In this document: positions 42,478 through 52,361 of the stretch, in pieces
Layout of the letters: the number at the start of each line of letters is the position of its first letter
Numbering within the stretch: the stretch's first letter is position 1
DNA from: Limnothrix sp. CACIAM 69d
GTDB lineage: Bacteria; Cyanobacteriota; Cyanobacteriia; CACIAM-69d
Direction of reading: 5' to 3'
Assembly (NCBI GenBank): GCA_001913845.2
Contig: MKGP02000018.1
Span: forward strand, 52,454-116,453
Length of the DNA: 64,000 nucleotides
Program-made: the position numbers and the translations under genes
The notes under the pieces: generated by a model
The model's database searches: none
What the model was told of the DNA's origin: nothing
What the model saw: only the letters and a program-made list of their open reading frames with translations

Positions 42478-43208
42478 GGTGGTGCGTCACGCAAGACTGC
42501 AAAGGCAAAGGGCAACAGGCGATCGGGACAGGTTTGTCCCTCCGTTGGGGGCCAACGGCCAATCGAGGGCGGCGGCCAACGAAGGGGAAAGGAGCGGGGG
42601 CAGCGGCCCATTGCGCTTGCCACTGCGTTACTGCCTTCAAAGGTAGACGTTTTTTTCAGGGAGCTGATTTGGTTTGTCAATATTTTTAAATATCTTTAGG
42701 ATTCTCTTTGCCGTTAACAACCTTTAGGAAATCTTTGGGTTTCCTGGAGTCTGTCGATGGTGATTTTCAGTCATTCTGGCTGCGATTTGTCATCAACAAT
42801 TAACATGCTCTAGATTGTGCGAACTCATCGACTGCCAAAAATCTTGAAATCTTGGGGCGATCGCCCATTGATACATCAATATCTAGGGATTATTTGAGGA
42901 TTGGGCGGAAAATTACCCTAGGGGAACGAAGAACGGAAGTCCTGGGAAAGCTGTTATTTACAATACAAACTAAATCCAAAATCGTTTGATATGTAACGCT
43001 TTCTTGGGGGCAAATTTTGCTCAAATGGGCAGTTCTTGATGAGCTTACCGTTAGTTGACCGCGAATTTTAGGTCGAATCGGCTAATTGTTGTACATTGCA
43101 ACGTGTTGCAATCTTCGACATGACATTTCCGCAATTTTCGGAACTGAGTTATGGTGGCGATGCACCTGATTGCTGCTTTTTAGACTCAAGATTTTCTTAA
43201 GAATTCCT
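42478..43208. other. Divergent regulatory region between ctaC and ctaA
   Basis: About 730 bp separating the oxidase genes from the heme A biosynthesis genes. The ctaA-proximal half is AT-rich. It contains the perfect dyad at 43095-43112. Both transcripts must start here. Confidence 0.6.
43095..43112. promoter_or_regulatory. Dyad-symmetric candidate operator upstream of ctaA
   Basis: ATTGCAAC-GT-GTTGCAAT is a perfect 18-bp palindrome ending 96 bp before the ctaA ATG. The sequence is AT-rich around it, unlike the GC-rich HIP1 palindromes. It has the form of a dimeric repressor or activator site. The regulator is unknown. Confidence 0.5.
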
Positions 43209-44174
43209 ATGGCGGAAACCGTGTTTCATCAGGCGGGGCATTCTTCCGAATCGGTGAAGACCTCGATCGCGATCGCCGAGGTCAATTCATCTTTGGGAAG
43301 CGATCGAGTGCGGTGGTTGGCCAAGCGGCTGGCGGTGGCGGCCTGGTTGCTGATGGCGATCGGCTCGGCCACCCGCGTGGCGAATGCGGGGCTTGCCTGT
43401 CCCGATTGGCCCCTCTGCTATGGCCAGGCGGTTCCCTGGGCCCAGATGAATTGGCAGGTGTTTTTGGAATGGTTCCACCGACTGGATGCAGCAGTGGTGG
43501 CCTTTGGGGCCATGGGCTTAGCGGGCACGGCAGTCCGGTTTCGGCGGGAACTGCCCGGTTGGGTGGTTCCGGCAACGGTGGCAGCCTTGGCCCTGGTGGT
43601 GTTGCAAGCGGGGCTGGGGGCCCTGACGGTGACGGAGTTGCTGCGGTTTGATGTGGTGACGGCGCACTTGGGCACGGCATTGGCATTTTTGGCCCTGTTG
43701 GTGGCGATCGCGGCGGGCTTGACTCCCCAACAGGCTTCGGGCACGGCGGCCGGCTTGGCGGGTTGGGCCCTGCTGGCGGCGATCGCGATCGATATCCAAA
43801 GTCTGATCGGTGGCATTGTCGGATCGCGCTGGGCGGTACACCAATGCCTGGAGGGCGATCAGCTCTGTGGCGTTCTCCACACCCACTTTTGGGGCATTGT
43901 GCCCGCCGTCTTGACCATTGGCATTTTGCTGATCATGGCTTGGCGCACCCCGGCTTTGAATCCGCGCCTCCGTTCCCTCCGGAGTCTGATTGCCCTGTTG
44001 CTGGTGGCGCAATTGGCCATTGGTTACAGCACCTATCACTTTCAATTGCGGGTGGCAGGGCTAACGGTGCTGCATGAGGCGATCGCGGCGGCCCTGTTGG
44101 CTTCGCTGGTGGCCTTCACGGTTTGGGCTGGGCGCGATCGGTTGCGGGAGTCGCCCGATAGTCTGACAGCCTAA
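43209..44174 (+). CDS. ctaA: Heme A synthase (COX15/CtaA)
   Basis: CtaA oxidises heme O to heme A for the cytochrome oxidase. From the ATG at 43209 it has 321 residues and eight predicted helices. The conserved start motif [22 protein letters not shown] (about 48-69) and the histidines in [26 protein letters not shown] and VLHEAIAA fit the heme-binding family pattern. It precedes ctaB with 88 bp between and is divergent from ctaC-ctaD-ctaE, so the whole locus builds one enzyme. An in-frame TTG at 43170 is less likely as a start. Confidence 0.95.
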   Translation: MAETVFHQAGHSSESVKTSIAIAEVNSSLGSDRVRWLAKRLAVAAWLLMAIGSATRVANAGLACPDWPLCYGQAVPWAQMNWQVFLEWFHRLDAAVVAFGAMGLAGTAVRFRRELPGWVVPATVAALALVVLQAGLGALTVTELLRFDVVTAHLGTALAFLALLVAIAAGLTPQQASGTAAGLAGWALLAAIAIDIQSLIGGIVGSRWAVHQCLEGDQLCGVLHTHFWGIVPAVLTIGILLIMAWRTPALNPRLRSLRSLIALLLVAQLAIGYSTYHFQLRVAGLTVLHEAIAAALLASLVAFTVWAGRDRLRESPDSLTA

Positions 44175-44187
44175 ACAGCTCAGGACT

Positions 44188-44231
44188 CGCCCAGAATTCC
44201 CCAAGAATTCCCCAAGAACTCCCAAGAACTC
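44188..44231. repeat. Short degenerate tandem repeat between ctaA and ctaB
   Basis: About four imperfect copies of an 11-bp unit close to CCCCAAGAACT lie in the 88-bp gap. Confidence 0.75.
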
Positions 44232-44262
44232 GCTGGTTGTTGATGTTGCCGGAATAGCTGCT

Positions 44263-45261
44263 ATGCAAGAAATTGTGCAAAACCTGTCGAACATGACCGA
44301 GGAAGCGGCTGCGTCGCCCTGGCAGCGAGCCGGGTCGATCATTCGGAGCTATATTCAGCTCACCAAGCCCCGGATCATTGTGTTGCTGCTAATTTCCACC
44401 GCAGCGGCCATGGCCCTGGCTGGAGGGGGTGATGTGGATCCGGTGCTGTTTTTGGCAACCCTGGCCGGTGGGGCCTTGGCCGCCGGTTCCGCTAATGCGA
44501 TCAACTGCTTTTACGATCGCGACATTGATTCGATCATGGTGCGCACCCAAAAGCGCCCAATTCCCTCTGGGCAAATTCGCCCCCGCGATGCCCTGCTCTT
44601 TGCGATCGTCTTGGGCGTTGCGTCCTTTGGGCTGCTGACCTGGATGGCCAATCTGCTGGCGGCCCTGTTGGCGATGGCGGGAATTGGCTGCTATGTGGTG
44701 GTCTATACCCACTGGCTGAAGCGCCACAGCCCCCACAACATCGTGATTGGCGGCGCGGCGGGGGCCATTCCGCCCCTGGTGGGTTGGGCCGCCGTGACGG
44801 GCACGCTGGATTGGCCCGCCTGGGCGCTGTTTTGGATTATTTTCCTCTGGACTCCGCCGCACTTCTGGGCGCTGGCTTTGATGATTCGCGACGACTACGC
44901 CAGCGTGGGTGTGCCCATGCTGCCGGTGGTGAGTGGCGACGAGGCCACAGCGAAGCAAATTTTGGGCTACTCGATCGCCCTGGTTCCTTTGACCTTGGCG
45001 CTGGCTTGGCCCTTGGGCGAAACCGGTTGGCTCTACGGGGCGATCGCCCTGATTTTGGGGGGCATTTTGGTGCAAAAGTCCTGGCAACTGCTGGCCCTAC
45101 CGAGCGATCGGGCCGTGGCCCGGGATCTGTTCAAATACTCGATCGGCTACCTAATGCTGCTCTGTGCCGGAGCCGTTTTGGCTGGGTTACCGGTTACCCA
45201 CAGCCTGCAACTGGCGTTGTTTGACCAAGTGCAATCCCTCTGGCTGGCGATCGCGGCCTAG
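44263..45261 (+). CDS. ctaB: Protoheme IX farnesyltransferase (heme O synthase)
   Basis: CtaB adds a farnesyl chain to heme B to give heme O, the substrate of CtaA. The 332-residue protein is a UbiA-type prenyltransferase with nine helices. The first Asp-rich motif reads [23 protein letters not shown] and the second region has [17 protein letters not shown]. The ATG at 44263 is used; Met15 is an alternative start. It forms an operon with ctaA. Confidence 0.95.
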   Translation: MQEIVQNLSNMTEEAAASPWQRAGSIIRSYIQLTKPRIIVLLLISTAAAMALAGGGDVDPVLFLATLAGGALAAGSANAINCFYDRDIDSIMVRTQKRPIPSGQIRPRDALLFAIVLGVASFGLLTWMANLLAALLAMAGIGCYVVVYTHWLKRHSPHNIVIGGAAGAIPPLVGWAAVTGTLDWPAWALFWIIFLWTPPHFWALALMIRDDYASVGVPMLPVVSGDEATAKQILGYSIALVPLTLALAWPLGETGWLYGAIALILGGILVQKSWQLLALPSDRAVARDLFKYSIGYLMLLCAGAVLAGLPVTHSLQLALFDQVQSLWLAIAA

Positions 45262-45309
45262 TGACCCAAGGCCCCCAAGGGTCTCGCTAGATTTTGCGAG
45301 GCCCAGCGA

Positions 45310-45375
45310 GGCCTAGAAGTTAGGCCTAGCAGTCAGATCCAGAAGTTAGGCCCAGAATTGAGGTCTAGAAGTCAA
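45310..45375. repeat. Degenerate repeats between convergent genes
   Basis: Imperfect copies of AGAAGTTAGGCCTAG, about 20 bp apart, fill the gap between the 3' ends of ctaB and the MBOAT gene and reach its last codons. Confidence 0.6.
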
Positions 45376-46867
45376 AGTAAATAAACGGCACGCCCTCGGG
45401 CCCCAAAATCCAGACCAGATAAAGGCAGATGGGGACGAGGGCGATTTTTACCGGTTGCGTGAGCTGCAACCGCAGGCCCCGTTGACCAAACCAAGCCACC
45501 ACCATCAGCAGCGCGATCGCCCCCAAGGCCGCTCCCAACCGCCAAGGATCCAACCCCAACGCTTCGTCGTAAACCTTTTCTAGGAAAGATACATCGCTTG
45601 ATCGGCCCCAAAGGTGTTGAAACACCAGGCTCGATTGGCTCCAGTCCGGCAACCGAATCAGCACCCAGCTCAAAAACACCATCAGTTGCGTCAGGCCCCA
45701 AGCCAGAGCCACCCCCGCCGGATGGGCCCACAGGGCTGCCAGGGGACTGAAACGGTGGGAAGCCGCATCCACCAACCGATGCACCGCCAAAGCCAACCCA
45801 TGGGCCCCACCCCACAGCACATAGCCCCAGTTATCCCCATGCCACAGGCCACCCAACAACATCACGATCATTAGGTTGATGCAGGTGCGAACCAGGCCTT
45901 GGCGGGAACCCCCCAGAGGAATGTAGAGATAGTTTCGTAGCCAATCGCCAAGGGTGATGTGCCAGCGTCGCCAAAAGTCCGCAATGCTGGTGCTCAGGTA
46001 AGGAAAATCAAAGTTTTGGGGCAGTTGAATCCCAAGCAACATCGCGCTGCCTCGGGCAATGTCCACATAGCCGCTGAAGTCCAGATAGAGCTGGAAACCA
46101 TAGGCCCCGATCGCCAACCACAAGTCCCCGCTGCCCGCCCGCTCCAGGGTTCCGGGGCTGAAGATCGTGCGTACCCACAGACCTAAGGAATCGGCAATCA
46201 GTCCCTTTTTGATGGCACCGCAGGCAATCAGCCACAGACCTTCGGTGATTTGTTCAGCCCGGGGATTGCGTGGATGATCCAACTCTTCCAGTTGGCTCGC
46301 TAATCCGTGATAGCGGACGATCGGCCCGGAAATCAGCTTGGGGAAAAAAAGCTTATAGGTACAAAATTTCAGCCAATCGCGGGCCGGGGGCGCACCGCGA
46401 TAGACATCCACAAGATAAGCAATGCATTCAAAGCAAAAAAAGCTGATGCCCAAGGGTGCTTCGATCCGATCGACCCAATTGGCTGCATCCAACAGGGGCG
46501 GACTCTGGAACGCCCAGCCTAGGGAGTTGAGGGCAAAGGGCACATATTTAAACCCAAACAACAACAGCAAGTTGAGGCCAATTCCCACCCATAGCAGGCG
46601 TTTGCGCTGTCGTTGTCGGGCTTCCGGATTTGCCCCGCCCACGTAATGCCGAATCGATCGCCGATCGGTACGCAACATCCAGCCCAAGCTGTAGTTCAGG
46701 GCCGTGCCCACCAACAACAGAGGGACGTAGAGGGGTTGCCGCAGACCATAAAAAATCAGACTGGCAACCAACAGCAAGCCCCATCGCCCCGATCGCCAGG
46801 GCAGCAGCCAAAACAGGCCCACCGTTGAAATCAGCAGCCAACCATAGACTTGCGACAGAAATGTCAT
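45365..46867 (-). CDS. MBOAT-family O-acyltransferase (AlgI-like)
   Basis: The 500-residue membrane protein matches AlgI-type acyltransferases, which pass acyl groups across the membrane to extracellular polysaccharides. Typical features are FFCFECIAYLVDVYRG, FPKLISGPIVRY, DFSGYVDIARGSAMLLG, and the catalytic region LLGGLWHGDNWGYVLWGGAHG with the two conserved histidines. The usual partner is an SGNH/AlgJ-like periplasmic protein, which is not present here. Instead a DUF3370 gene lies 84 bp upstream on the same strand. Confidence 0.88.
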   Translation of the reverse strand: MTFLSQVYGWLLISTVGLFWLLPWRSGRWGLLLVASLIFYGLRQPLYVPLLLVGTALNYSLGWMLRTDRRSIRHYVGGANPEARQRQRKRLLWVGIGLNLLLLFGFKYVPFALNSLGWAFQSPPLLDAANWVDRIEAPLGISFFCFECIAYLVDVYRGAPPARDWLKFCTYKLFFPKLISGPIVRYHGLASQLEELDHPRNPRAEQITEGLWLIACGAIKKGLIADSLGLWVRTIFSPGTLERAGSGDLWLAIGAYGFQLYLDFSGYVDIARGSAMLLGIQLPQNFDFPYLSTSIADFWRRWHITLGDWLRNYLYIPLGGSRQGLVRTCINLMIVMLLGGLWHGDNWGYVLWGGAHGLALAVHRLVDAASHRFSPLAALWAHPAGVALAWGLTQLMVFLSWVLIRLPDWSQSSLVFQHLWGRSSDVSFLEKVYDEALGLDPWRLGAALGAIALLMVVAWFGQRGLRLQLTQPVKIALVPICLYLVWILGPEGVPFIYFDF

Positions 46868-46951
46868 GGAATAGCTCCCCGTTGCTTCCCCCGAATGATA
46901 AGGCTGGCCGTTGCCCAGAAATCTAAATCGACGATTCAGGGCCGATCGCCC

Positions 46952-48394
46952 CTAACGGATGGATTGCACCGTCAGCACTTGGGGTGGTGTGGCATCGGGT
47001 GGATAGAGAAAATTCACCTGCACCACCCGCTTGGAACCGGGTCGTAGGTTCAAGGTGGCGAGGGGTTGCCCCTGTTCACCCCGATGTTGCACCACATGGA
47101 TGAAGCGATCGATCGGATTGCCCAAATCATCTTGGTACTGCAACCGAATGGGCCCCCGGAAAAAGACCCGCTCTTCGGGCGGCTCTAAAAATCGCAGTTG
47201 ATCGTTAGGCCCGTCTTCCTTTAAAGGGGTTTGAAACAAAATCGCCACCTGTTGCGGGCTGCCGGTGCGATTGGTTAAGGGCAAGGTCAAGCTATATTGC
47301 ACCCCGTAATTACCGTGGGCCAGATAGGCCGTGTCGGGATAGCGAGCCACCATGGGCGCACTTTGCACCTGGCGCGTGCCCAATGTTCCTCGGGGCAAGG
47401 TGGCGATCGGGTAGGAAATGGCCCCGCCATCGGTAGGCACTCGCAGCTCATTCACCCCCGGATCCGTGAGGGTGGCCTCCCAGCGCGACCCCTTGGCCAC
47501 GCCGGCCACTCGCCCATAGAAGAATCGAGCACTGGTTTCCGCCAAACTCAAGGAGGTGGGAGCCACATCACGCGGGCCCGAAAGACCGCTGCGCACCAGC
47601 AGGTATTGCCACTCCCGCAGGCTGGGAATTTGTTCGCGGCCGTCGGGGGTTTTGGGCGAAAACATGGCCAAACTGGCCAGATAGACCGGCCCATTGGACT
47701 CGGCCCGAATCAGGGTCGATCGGGTATTGGAGGAGGGGGTGATTTTGCCCACTGGAATCGGGGAATTCACCACCATTTCCGCTTCCCGAGGCCCTAACCG
47801 CAGACTCGATCGCAGCAGGCCCCGCCGCCGACCGCGCAACACATCCCCTACCACTCGGCTACCTGCCCCGGAATAGACTGCCCCGATCGGGTCTTCCAGA
47901 TAGGCCGGCAAGGGTTTAAAGGGTGCTTCAAACCGGCTGATATAGCTAGCGGCCTCGCGAATGTTCACCTCAACGGTACGCGGCCCCGGGTTATAGACCA
48001 TCACCCCCTGAAACAGCGTGCGCCCTTCCTGATAGGCCGCCGCTCGGGAAATGTGATGCGAAAAAATATCAAACCGTCCCTGAAAGGCATAGTTTAGGTG
48101 TGCTGCGGGCACAGCCATGCCATTGGCCGGAAATGTGGACAGCAAAATCCCTTCCGTCAGAACCACCTCAGGGCTGTTGCTGTTAAAAACCGGCACGTTG
48201 TCCAGTCGCCCGGGGAGCGACCGTACCTCATGGCGCTGGGTAATCTCTCGCCGCCGCACGGGCTGCGGAGCCAAAATTTCATCTTCTGCGGCATCCCGGC
48301 TCCCTGGGGAATCGGGTTCGGCCTGTTCGATCGGGGGCAGTTGAGCGACGGGCCCCACCTGGAGCGGAAACAAGCCAAGGAGCAGAGAGAGCAT
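46952..48394 (-). CDS. DUF3370 family exported protein
   Basis: From the ATG at 48394 the product has 480 residues, beginning with a short signal peptide MLSLLLGLFPLQVGPVAQLP. The conserved block RSLPGRLDNVPVFNSNSPEVVLTEGILLSTFP matches the cyanobacterial DUF3370 family. The rest is beta-rich, consistent with an extracellular or envelope protein. Met codons at 48457 and 48517 would lengthen the leader. Family function is unknown. The MBOAT acyltransferase gene follows on the same strand, which suggests a shared role at the cell surface. Confidence 0.82.
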   Translation of the reverse strand: MLSLLLGLFPLQVGPVAQLPPIEQAEPDSPGSRDAAEDEILAPQPVRRREITQRHEVRSLPGRLDNVPVFNSNSPEVVLTEGILLSTFPANGMAVPAAHLNYAFQGRFDIFSHHISRAAAYQEGRTLFQGVMVYNPGPRTVEVNIREAASYISRFEAPFKPLPAYLEDPIGAVYSGAGSRVVGDVLRGRRRGLLRSSLRLGPREAEMVVNSPIPVGKITPSSNTRSTLIRAESNGPVYLASLAMFSPKTPDGREQIPSLREWQYLLVRSGLSGPRDVAPTSLSLAETSARFFYGRVAGVAKGSRWEATLTDPGVNELRVPTDGGAISYPIATLPRGTLGTRQVQSAPMVARYPDTAYLAHGNYGVQYSLTLPLTNRTGSPQQVAILFQTPLKEDGPNDQLRFLEPPEERVFFRGPIRLQYQDDLGNPIDRFIHVVQHRGEQGQPLATLNLRPGSKRVVQVNFLYPPDATPPQVLTVQSIR

Positions 48395-49159
48395 GGACTC
48401 GAAGGCAAATACTAGGAATGGAGTGGTTCGGGCATGGCCTGAGGCACAGACGGCCATCAGCCGCTGTTTCGGCCCAGAAAAACAGAGAAAAACGTTGATG
48501 GATCCAATTCCATGCACCGGCCGGCCGACGGAGGGTTAACTGGCAAAGGGCTATTTTTAAGCCGTTGACCAGTATGCCTGGATCGGGGTTGTTTGAGGGG
48601 GGCAGCGATCGAGAAACCCGGGGTGAAAGGGGCTGAACCCTCAGTGAACCACAGAAGACGGCGGAGACCGCTGGAGAATTGTGGACTGCCGGCGTTTTCT
48701 GTTGATCGAAATCCTGAGAGAAACGCCCCAAACTTTAACATTTTCTATTGGGGGGTGAATGCCCCCGGACGGATCTCAAGAAACCTGATCCCGCGCCCGG
48801 GATGCCAACAGCCGCCAGTTTGCAAGTTTTGAGCCTGTTGGCCACCGCCAGCCAACGGCGCGATCGGGCCCCTTGAACTGCTGGCTCCCCAGAGACCTTC
48901 CGTAATCCATCTGTTAGCCTTACGGTATCGCAACGGCCAAGGCGGCTCAACCCGTTACTAGCTGTGCTTTGAAGCCTGATGGAATGGTGCTGGTGGCCCC
49001 AATTGGCCCCCAGTGGGTTTCGCCTATGGGGGCCCAGCGATCACCGCGATCGGCCAACCGTCCCCCAATCCCCAAACTTAGGGCGGAGCCAAGGGTAACA
49101 GCCCGATCGTGGTGGCCCTTCCATCCCTTCAGGTGCATTCCACTGGAGCATCACAATCC
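48395..49159. other. Intergenic region between divergent genes
   Basis: About 765 bp without a convincing gene, presumably holding promoters of the DUF3370 and CmpX-like genes. A degenerate form of the palindromic repeat (AAAGGGGCTGAACCCTC) may be present near 48626-48642. Confidence 0.45.
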
Positions 49160-50725
49160 ATGACAATCGCAATTTGGCAAATCGTTTCTATGCCCCCAGC
49201 CCTTGCCTTGCCCGGGGCTGCGGCCCTCTATTCGGCCCAAGTGCCCCCAATTCCGGGCACGAGTCCGGATGTGGCCCCCTTCTTGAATGGCCTGGTGCGG
49301 GGGCTGGTGGCCCTGTTGGTGGGCTGGCTGTTGGCTATTTTGGTGGCCAGCGTGGTGCGCCACCTCCTCAGCCGATTGGATGTGGGGCGGCGGCTGTCGG
49401 GTTGGCTGTCGGGTCAGTCGGCTAACGATGCCACCCTTGTCCCGATCGAAAACTGGGCCGGGGCGATCGCCTTTTGGACGATCATGCTCTTTGCCATTTT
49501 GGTTTTCCTGGATGCGGTCGGCCTGCAGGCGGCTTCAACTCCCCTTCAGCGCTTTTTAGGGGAAATTTTGGGCTATGCCCCGCGCATCTTTAGCGCCCTG
49601 GTTCTCACGGCGCTGGCTTGGCTTGTGGCCACGGTGGTGAAGCTGCTGCTCACCCGGGGGCTACAGCGCTTTTCCCTAGATGATCGCTTGGCGAGTCAAA
49701 TGGGTGGCAGCAGTCCGATTCTGCTGAACAAAACCCTCGGCAATATCCTCTACTGGCTGATTCTGCTGCTGTTCCTGCCCTTTGTGCTGGATGCCTTGGC
49801 TCTGCAAGGGCCGCTGGAGCCAATTCAAGGGGCCGTGGCTCAGGTGCTAGAAGCGCTGCCACGAATCTTTAAGGCGGTGCTGGTGGGGGCGATCGGTTGG
49901 TTCATTGCCCGCCTGGTGCGGGTGGTGTTGACCAACTTCCTGGGATCGGCAGGGGTCGATCGCCTCGGTTACCGCATTGGTCTGAGCGGATTGGCAGGAA
50001 CCCAAAGCCTGTCTTGGATTGCGGGAACCATTGCCTACACGGTGATTTTGATCGTCACGGCCATTTCGGTTTTGCAAGAGTTGCAAATCCAGGCCATTTC
50101 GGAACCCGCCGTGGCCATGCTGAATGAGATTCTGCTGGCGATTCCGTATATTCTGCGGGCCGTGATTATTCTGGCGATCGCCTACGCGATCGGGCGGTTT
50201 GTGGCCAATTTGGTCAGTAATTTCCTGAGTGGCGTGGGCTTCAACAACATGCCCCTCGCCCTAGGGCTGCCCATGACCGTGGGGGCCAAGTCTCCTTCGG
50301 ATATTGCCGGGATCATCACCCTGGTGGGCATCATGCTGTTTGCCGCGATCGCCGCGATCGACAGCCTGAAAGTGCCGGAACTGACAGCCCTCGTGGCGGG
50401 GCTAACCACCATCCTCGGTCAAGTGCTCGTTGGGGCCTTGATTTTCGCCGTGGGCCTGTATCTGGCTAACTTGGCTTACCGGGTGATTGCCATGCCCGGC
50501 TCTCGCCAAGCTACCCTGCTGGCTCAAGTGGCCCGGTTGGCGATCATCGTGTTGGTGGGGGCCATGGCGTTGCAACAGATGGGAATTGCCCCGGATATTG
50601 TGAACCTGGCCTTTGGGTTGATCTTGGGCGCAGTGGCCGTGGCCAGCGCGATCGCCTTCGGTTTGGGCGGCCGTGATGTGGCCAGTGAGCAACTCCGCGA
50701 ATGGATCAATAACCTCAAGCGCTAA
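49160..50725 (+). CDS. CmpX-like mechanosensitive-channel-family protein (conserved TM helix)
   Basis: From the ATG at 49160 it has 521 residues with about ten helices. Several related units of the conserved-TM-helix type recur (AWLVATVVKLLLTRGLQRF, GWFIARLVRVVLTNFL, AYAIGRFVANLVSNFL), with helix-Gly-helix motifs between them. The C-terminal AIAFGLGGRDVASEQLREWI matches small-conductance MscS-related channels of the CmpX group. It may sense membrane tension. It is monocistronic, followed by a palindromic repeat and a MITE-like element. Confidence 0.85.
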   Translation: MTIAIWQIVSMPPALALPGAAALYSAQVPPIPGTSPDVAPFLNGLVRGLVALLVGWLLAILVASVVRHLLSRLDVGRRLSGWLSGQSANDATLVPIENWAGAIAFWTIMLFAILVFLDAVGLQAASTPLQRFLGEILGYAPRIFSALVLTALAWLVATVVKLLLTRGLQRFSLDDRLASQMGGSSPILLNKTLGNILYWLILLLFLPFVLDALALQGPLEPIQGAVAQVLEALPRIFKAVLVGAIGWFIARLVRVVLTNFLGSAGVDRLGYRIGLSGLAGTQSLSWIAGTIAYTVILIVTAISVLQELQIQAISEPAVAMLNEILLAIPYILRAVIILAIAYAIGRFVANLVSNFLSGVGFNNMPLALGLPMTVGAKSPSDIAGIITLVGIMLFAAIAAIDSLKVPELTALVAGLTTILGQVLVGALIFAVGLYLANLAYRVIAMPGSRQATLLAQVARLAIIVLVGAMALQQMGIAPDIVNLAFGLILGAVAVASAIAFGLGGRDVASEQLREWINNLKR

Positions 50726-50811
50726 CCCGCAGCACAATTGCCAGCGTCAAGGATCATTATCCAATTGCCAAGGCTCTAATCCTGGCGCTGGGAAATTGTC
50801 AAAGCGAAAGA

Positions 50812-50831
50812 CAAGGGGTTTAAACCCCTTG
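50812..50831. repeat. Palindromic repeat with paired change
   Basis: CAAGGGGTTTAAACCCCTTG. Relative to the consensus, C-to-T and G-to-A changes occur at paired positions, so the palindrome stays perfect. Confidence 0.92.
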
Positions 50832-50903
50832 TCCCGCGCGGTCGAACTAGAACAGAAATGCTTGGCGCAATTTTTCGCTCAGCCTTCAGAAGTCCCCAAC
50901 CCT

Positions 50904-51062
50904 GAAAGGATGCCTGAAGAGCCAAAATTATGACTCTGTATGCCCCAGTAATTAACCCAGTAATTAATGTGGGCAAGGGGCTGAAGCCCCTTGCCCCCGC
51001 CACAATTGGCGCTTGTGATTAATGCTGGGCCCGTCTCCAAAGATACTTCTCGGATATCCTCT
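50904..51062. mobile_element. MITE-like element, copy 2 (about 159 bp)
   Basis: The ends are diverged forms of the 17-bp repeat of copy 1: AAGGATGCCTGAAGAG at the left (starting near 50907) and the reverse complement of AGAGGATATCCGAGAAG at 51046-51062. The inside aligns with the reverse complement of 5168-5300. The core CAAGGGGCTGAAGCCCCTTG at 50974-50993 is extended to a 26-bp hairpin, GGG...CCC, at 50971-50996. The right end overlaps the last codon of the gene at 51061. Confidence 0.72.
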
Positions 51063-52281
51063 AAAGATAAAAATCAGGCTTGGGTAAGCGCTCATTCAAA
51101 ACCCAATCACCAAGGGCTTTGATCTTGTAATCAATCGGATCATGAAGTGTGAAGGTTCGGAGATTACGCCAGAACTGATCAAACCCGTAGCATCGACTGC
51201 TCGATCGCGCACCCATCGCCTCAAAAATTCCACTCGTCACATCCAATCCAACCTGGTGGGTAATCACCTTAGCTGAGGCAATTGCCAGGGCGCACTCAGC
51301 TCGCTCCTCCGATGAAAGGGCCCAACTGCGATCCCAAGCGGTCTGCAAGCGCTCAGCCGCACGGTCACAAAGCGCCGTAGCCGCCTCCAACCCAGCCCAC
51401 CATTGACCATATCGTTGAAGGATATAGGGATCGTCGCCAGCAGTGGGCACTCCGGCGGTGGGCCAAGGACGAGTGCAGTGGCGAGTGTAAAGCTTGGCGC
51501 TATCTAACGCCCCCAGTGCAATTCCTAAGTAGATATTGGCTAAGTTGAGTTGTGTCAAACAGGCCCGAATGGTTCGGAATGGCTGATTGATTTGAGTTTG
51601 ATCCTCCAAAATTTCTTCCGGCTTCACCAAAACATTGTTAAAAACAACGCTGCCGCTATCGGTCTGACGTTGCCCAATATTGTCCCAATTATTTTGCAGC
51701 TCAATTCCAGCACGTCTCGTAGGCAAAATGGCGATGACCTGCTTGCCGGATGCTTCTTCAGTGGCCATGGTCGGCAAAATATCCGAGTCTTTGGCTCCTG
51801 AACAAAATGTTTTAAATCCATTCAGGCGATAGATCCCGCCCTCTCTACTTAACTTGAGATTTTGGTCTAGTGGGTTGAGCGCATTACACCAAAACCAACT
51901 CTGCTGAATAGTTTCTTGATAGTAATAATCTCGCTGCTGAACAGTCCCAAAGAGGTAGGGAATAATCACTCCCAAGTTGTGGTAGGAGTAAACATGGGCG
52001 ATCGAGCTGTCTACCTTGGCAAATTCGCGACTAATTCGCATTGCCAGAATCCAATTTTCTCCCCAGCCACCGGCAGAGCTGGGAATTATCAGCTTCAAGA
52101 GTCCGCTGTGACGTAGGCAATTGCGCTCAAGCAAGGGAGTCACGCCGGCTGCGTCGCGCTCAATCACCGTTGTCGAAAAATCTTCTACTAAAGATCGAGC
52201 AACTGCCAACGGGTCAAGCCGGTTTTGCTCAGTCCAATCACTAACCAAAACACTAGATCTTTCAGGTCTTAAATTCGTCAT
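51061..52281 (-). CDS. Flavin-dependent oxidoreductase of acyl-CoA dehydrogenase fold (SfnB/DszC-like)
   Basis: From the ATG at 52281, preceded by AAGGA, the protein has about 406 residues (a start at 52314 is possible). It has the acyl-CoA dehydrogenase plan: a helical start, a middle with IIPSSAGGWGENWILAMRI and LNGFKTFCSGAKDSDILPT, then a helical C-terminal part. Members near sulfur genes (SfnB, DszC) are FMNH2-dependent monooxygenases acting on organosulfur compounds. It is the last gene of the ssu cluster, 81 bp after ssuB. The MITE-like element abuts it and supplies two bases of its TAG stop codon. Confidence 0.82.
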   Translation of the reverse strand: MTNLRPERSSVLVSDWTEQNRLDPLAVARSLVEDFSTTVIERDAAGVTPLLERNCLRHSGLLKLIIPSSAGGWGENWILAMRISREFAKVDSSIAHVYSYHNLGVIIPYLFGTVQQRDYYYQETIQQSWFWCNALNPLDQNLKLSREGGIYRLNGFKTFCSGAKDSDILPTMATEEASGKQVIAILPTRRAGIELQNNWDNIGQRQTDSGSVVFNNVLVKPEEILEDQTQINQPFRTIRACLTQLNLANIYLGIALGALDSAKLYTRHCTRPWPTAGVPTAGDDPYILQRYGQWWAGLEAATALCDRAAERLQTAWDRSWALSSEERAECALAIASAKVITHQVGLDVTSGIFEAMGARSSSRCYGFDQFWRNLRTFTLHDPIDYKIKALGDWVLNERLPKPDFYL

Positions 52282-52361
52282 AACGTCCTTGGCGATCAAG
52301 AAATCGGTCATCAACTACAGTTCGCTCAGCAAGCCAGTTCCAATAGTCCTGAAATTTGGGT

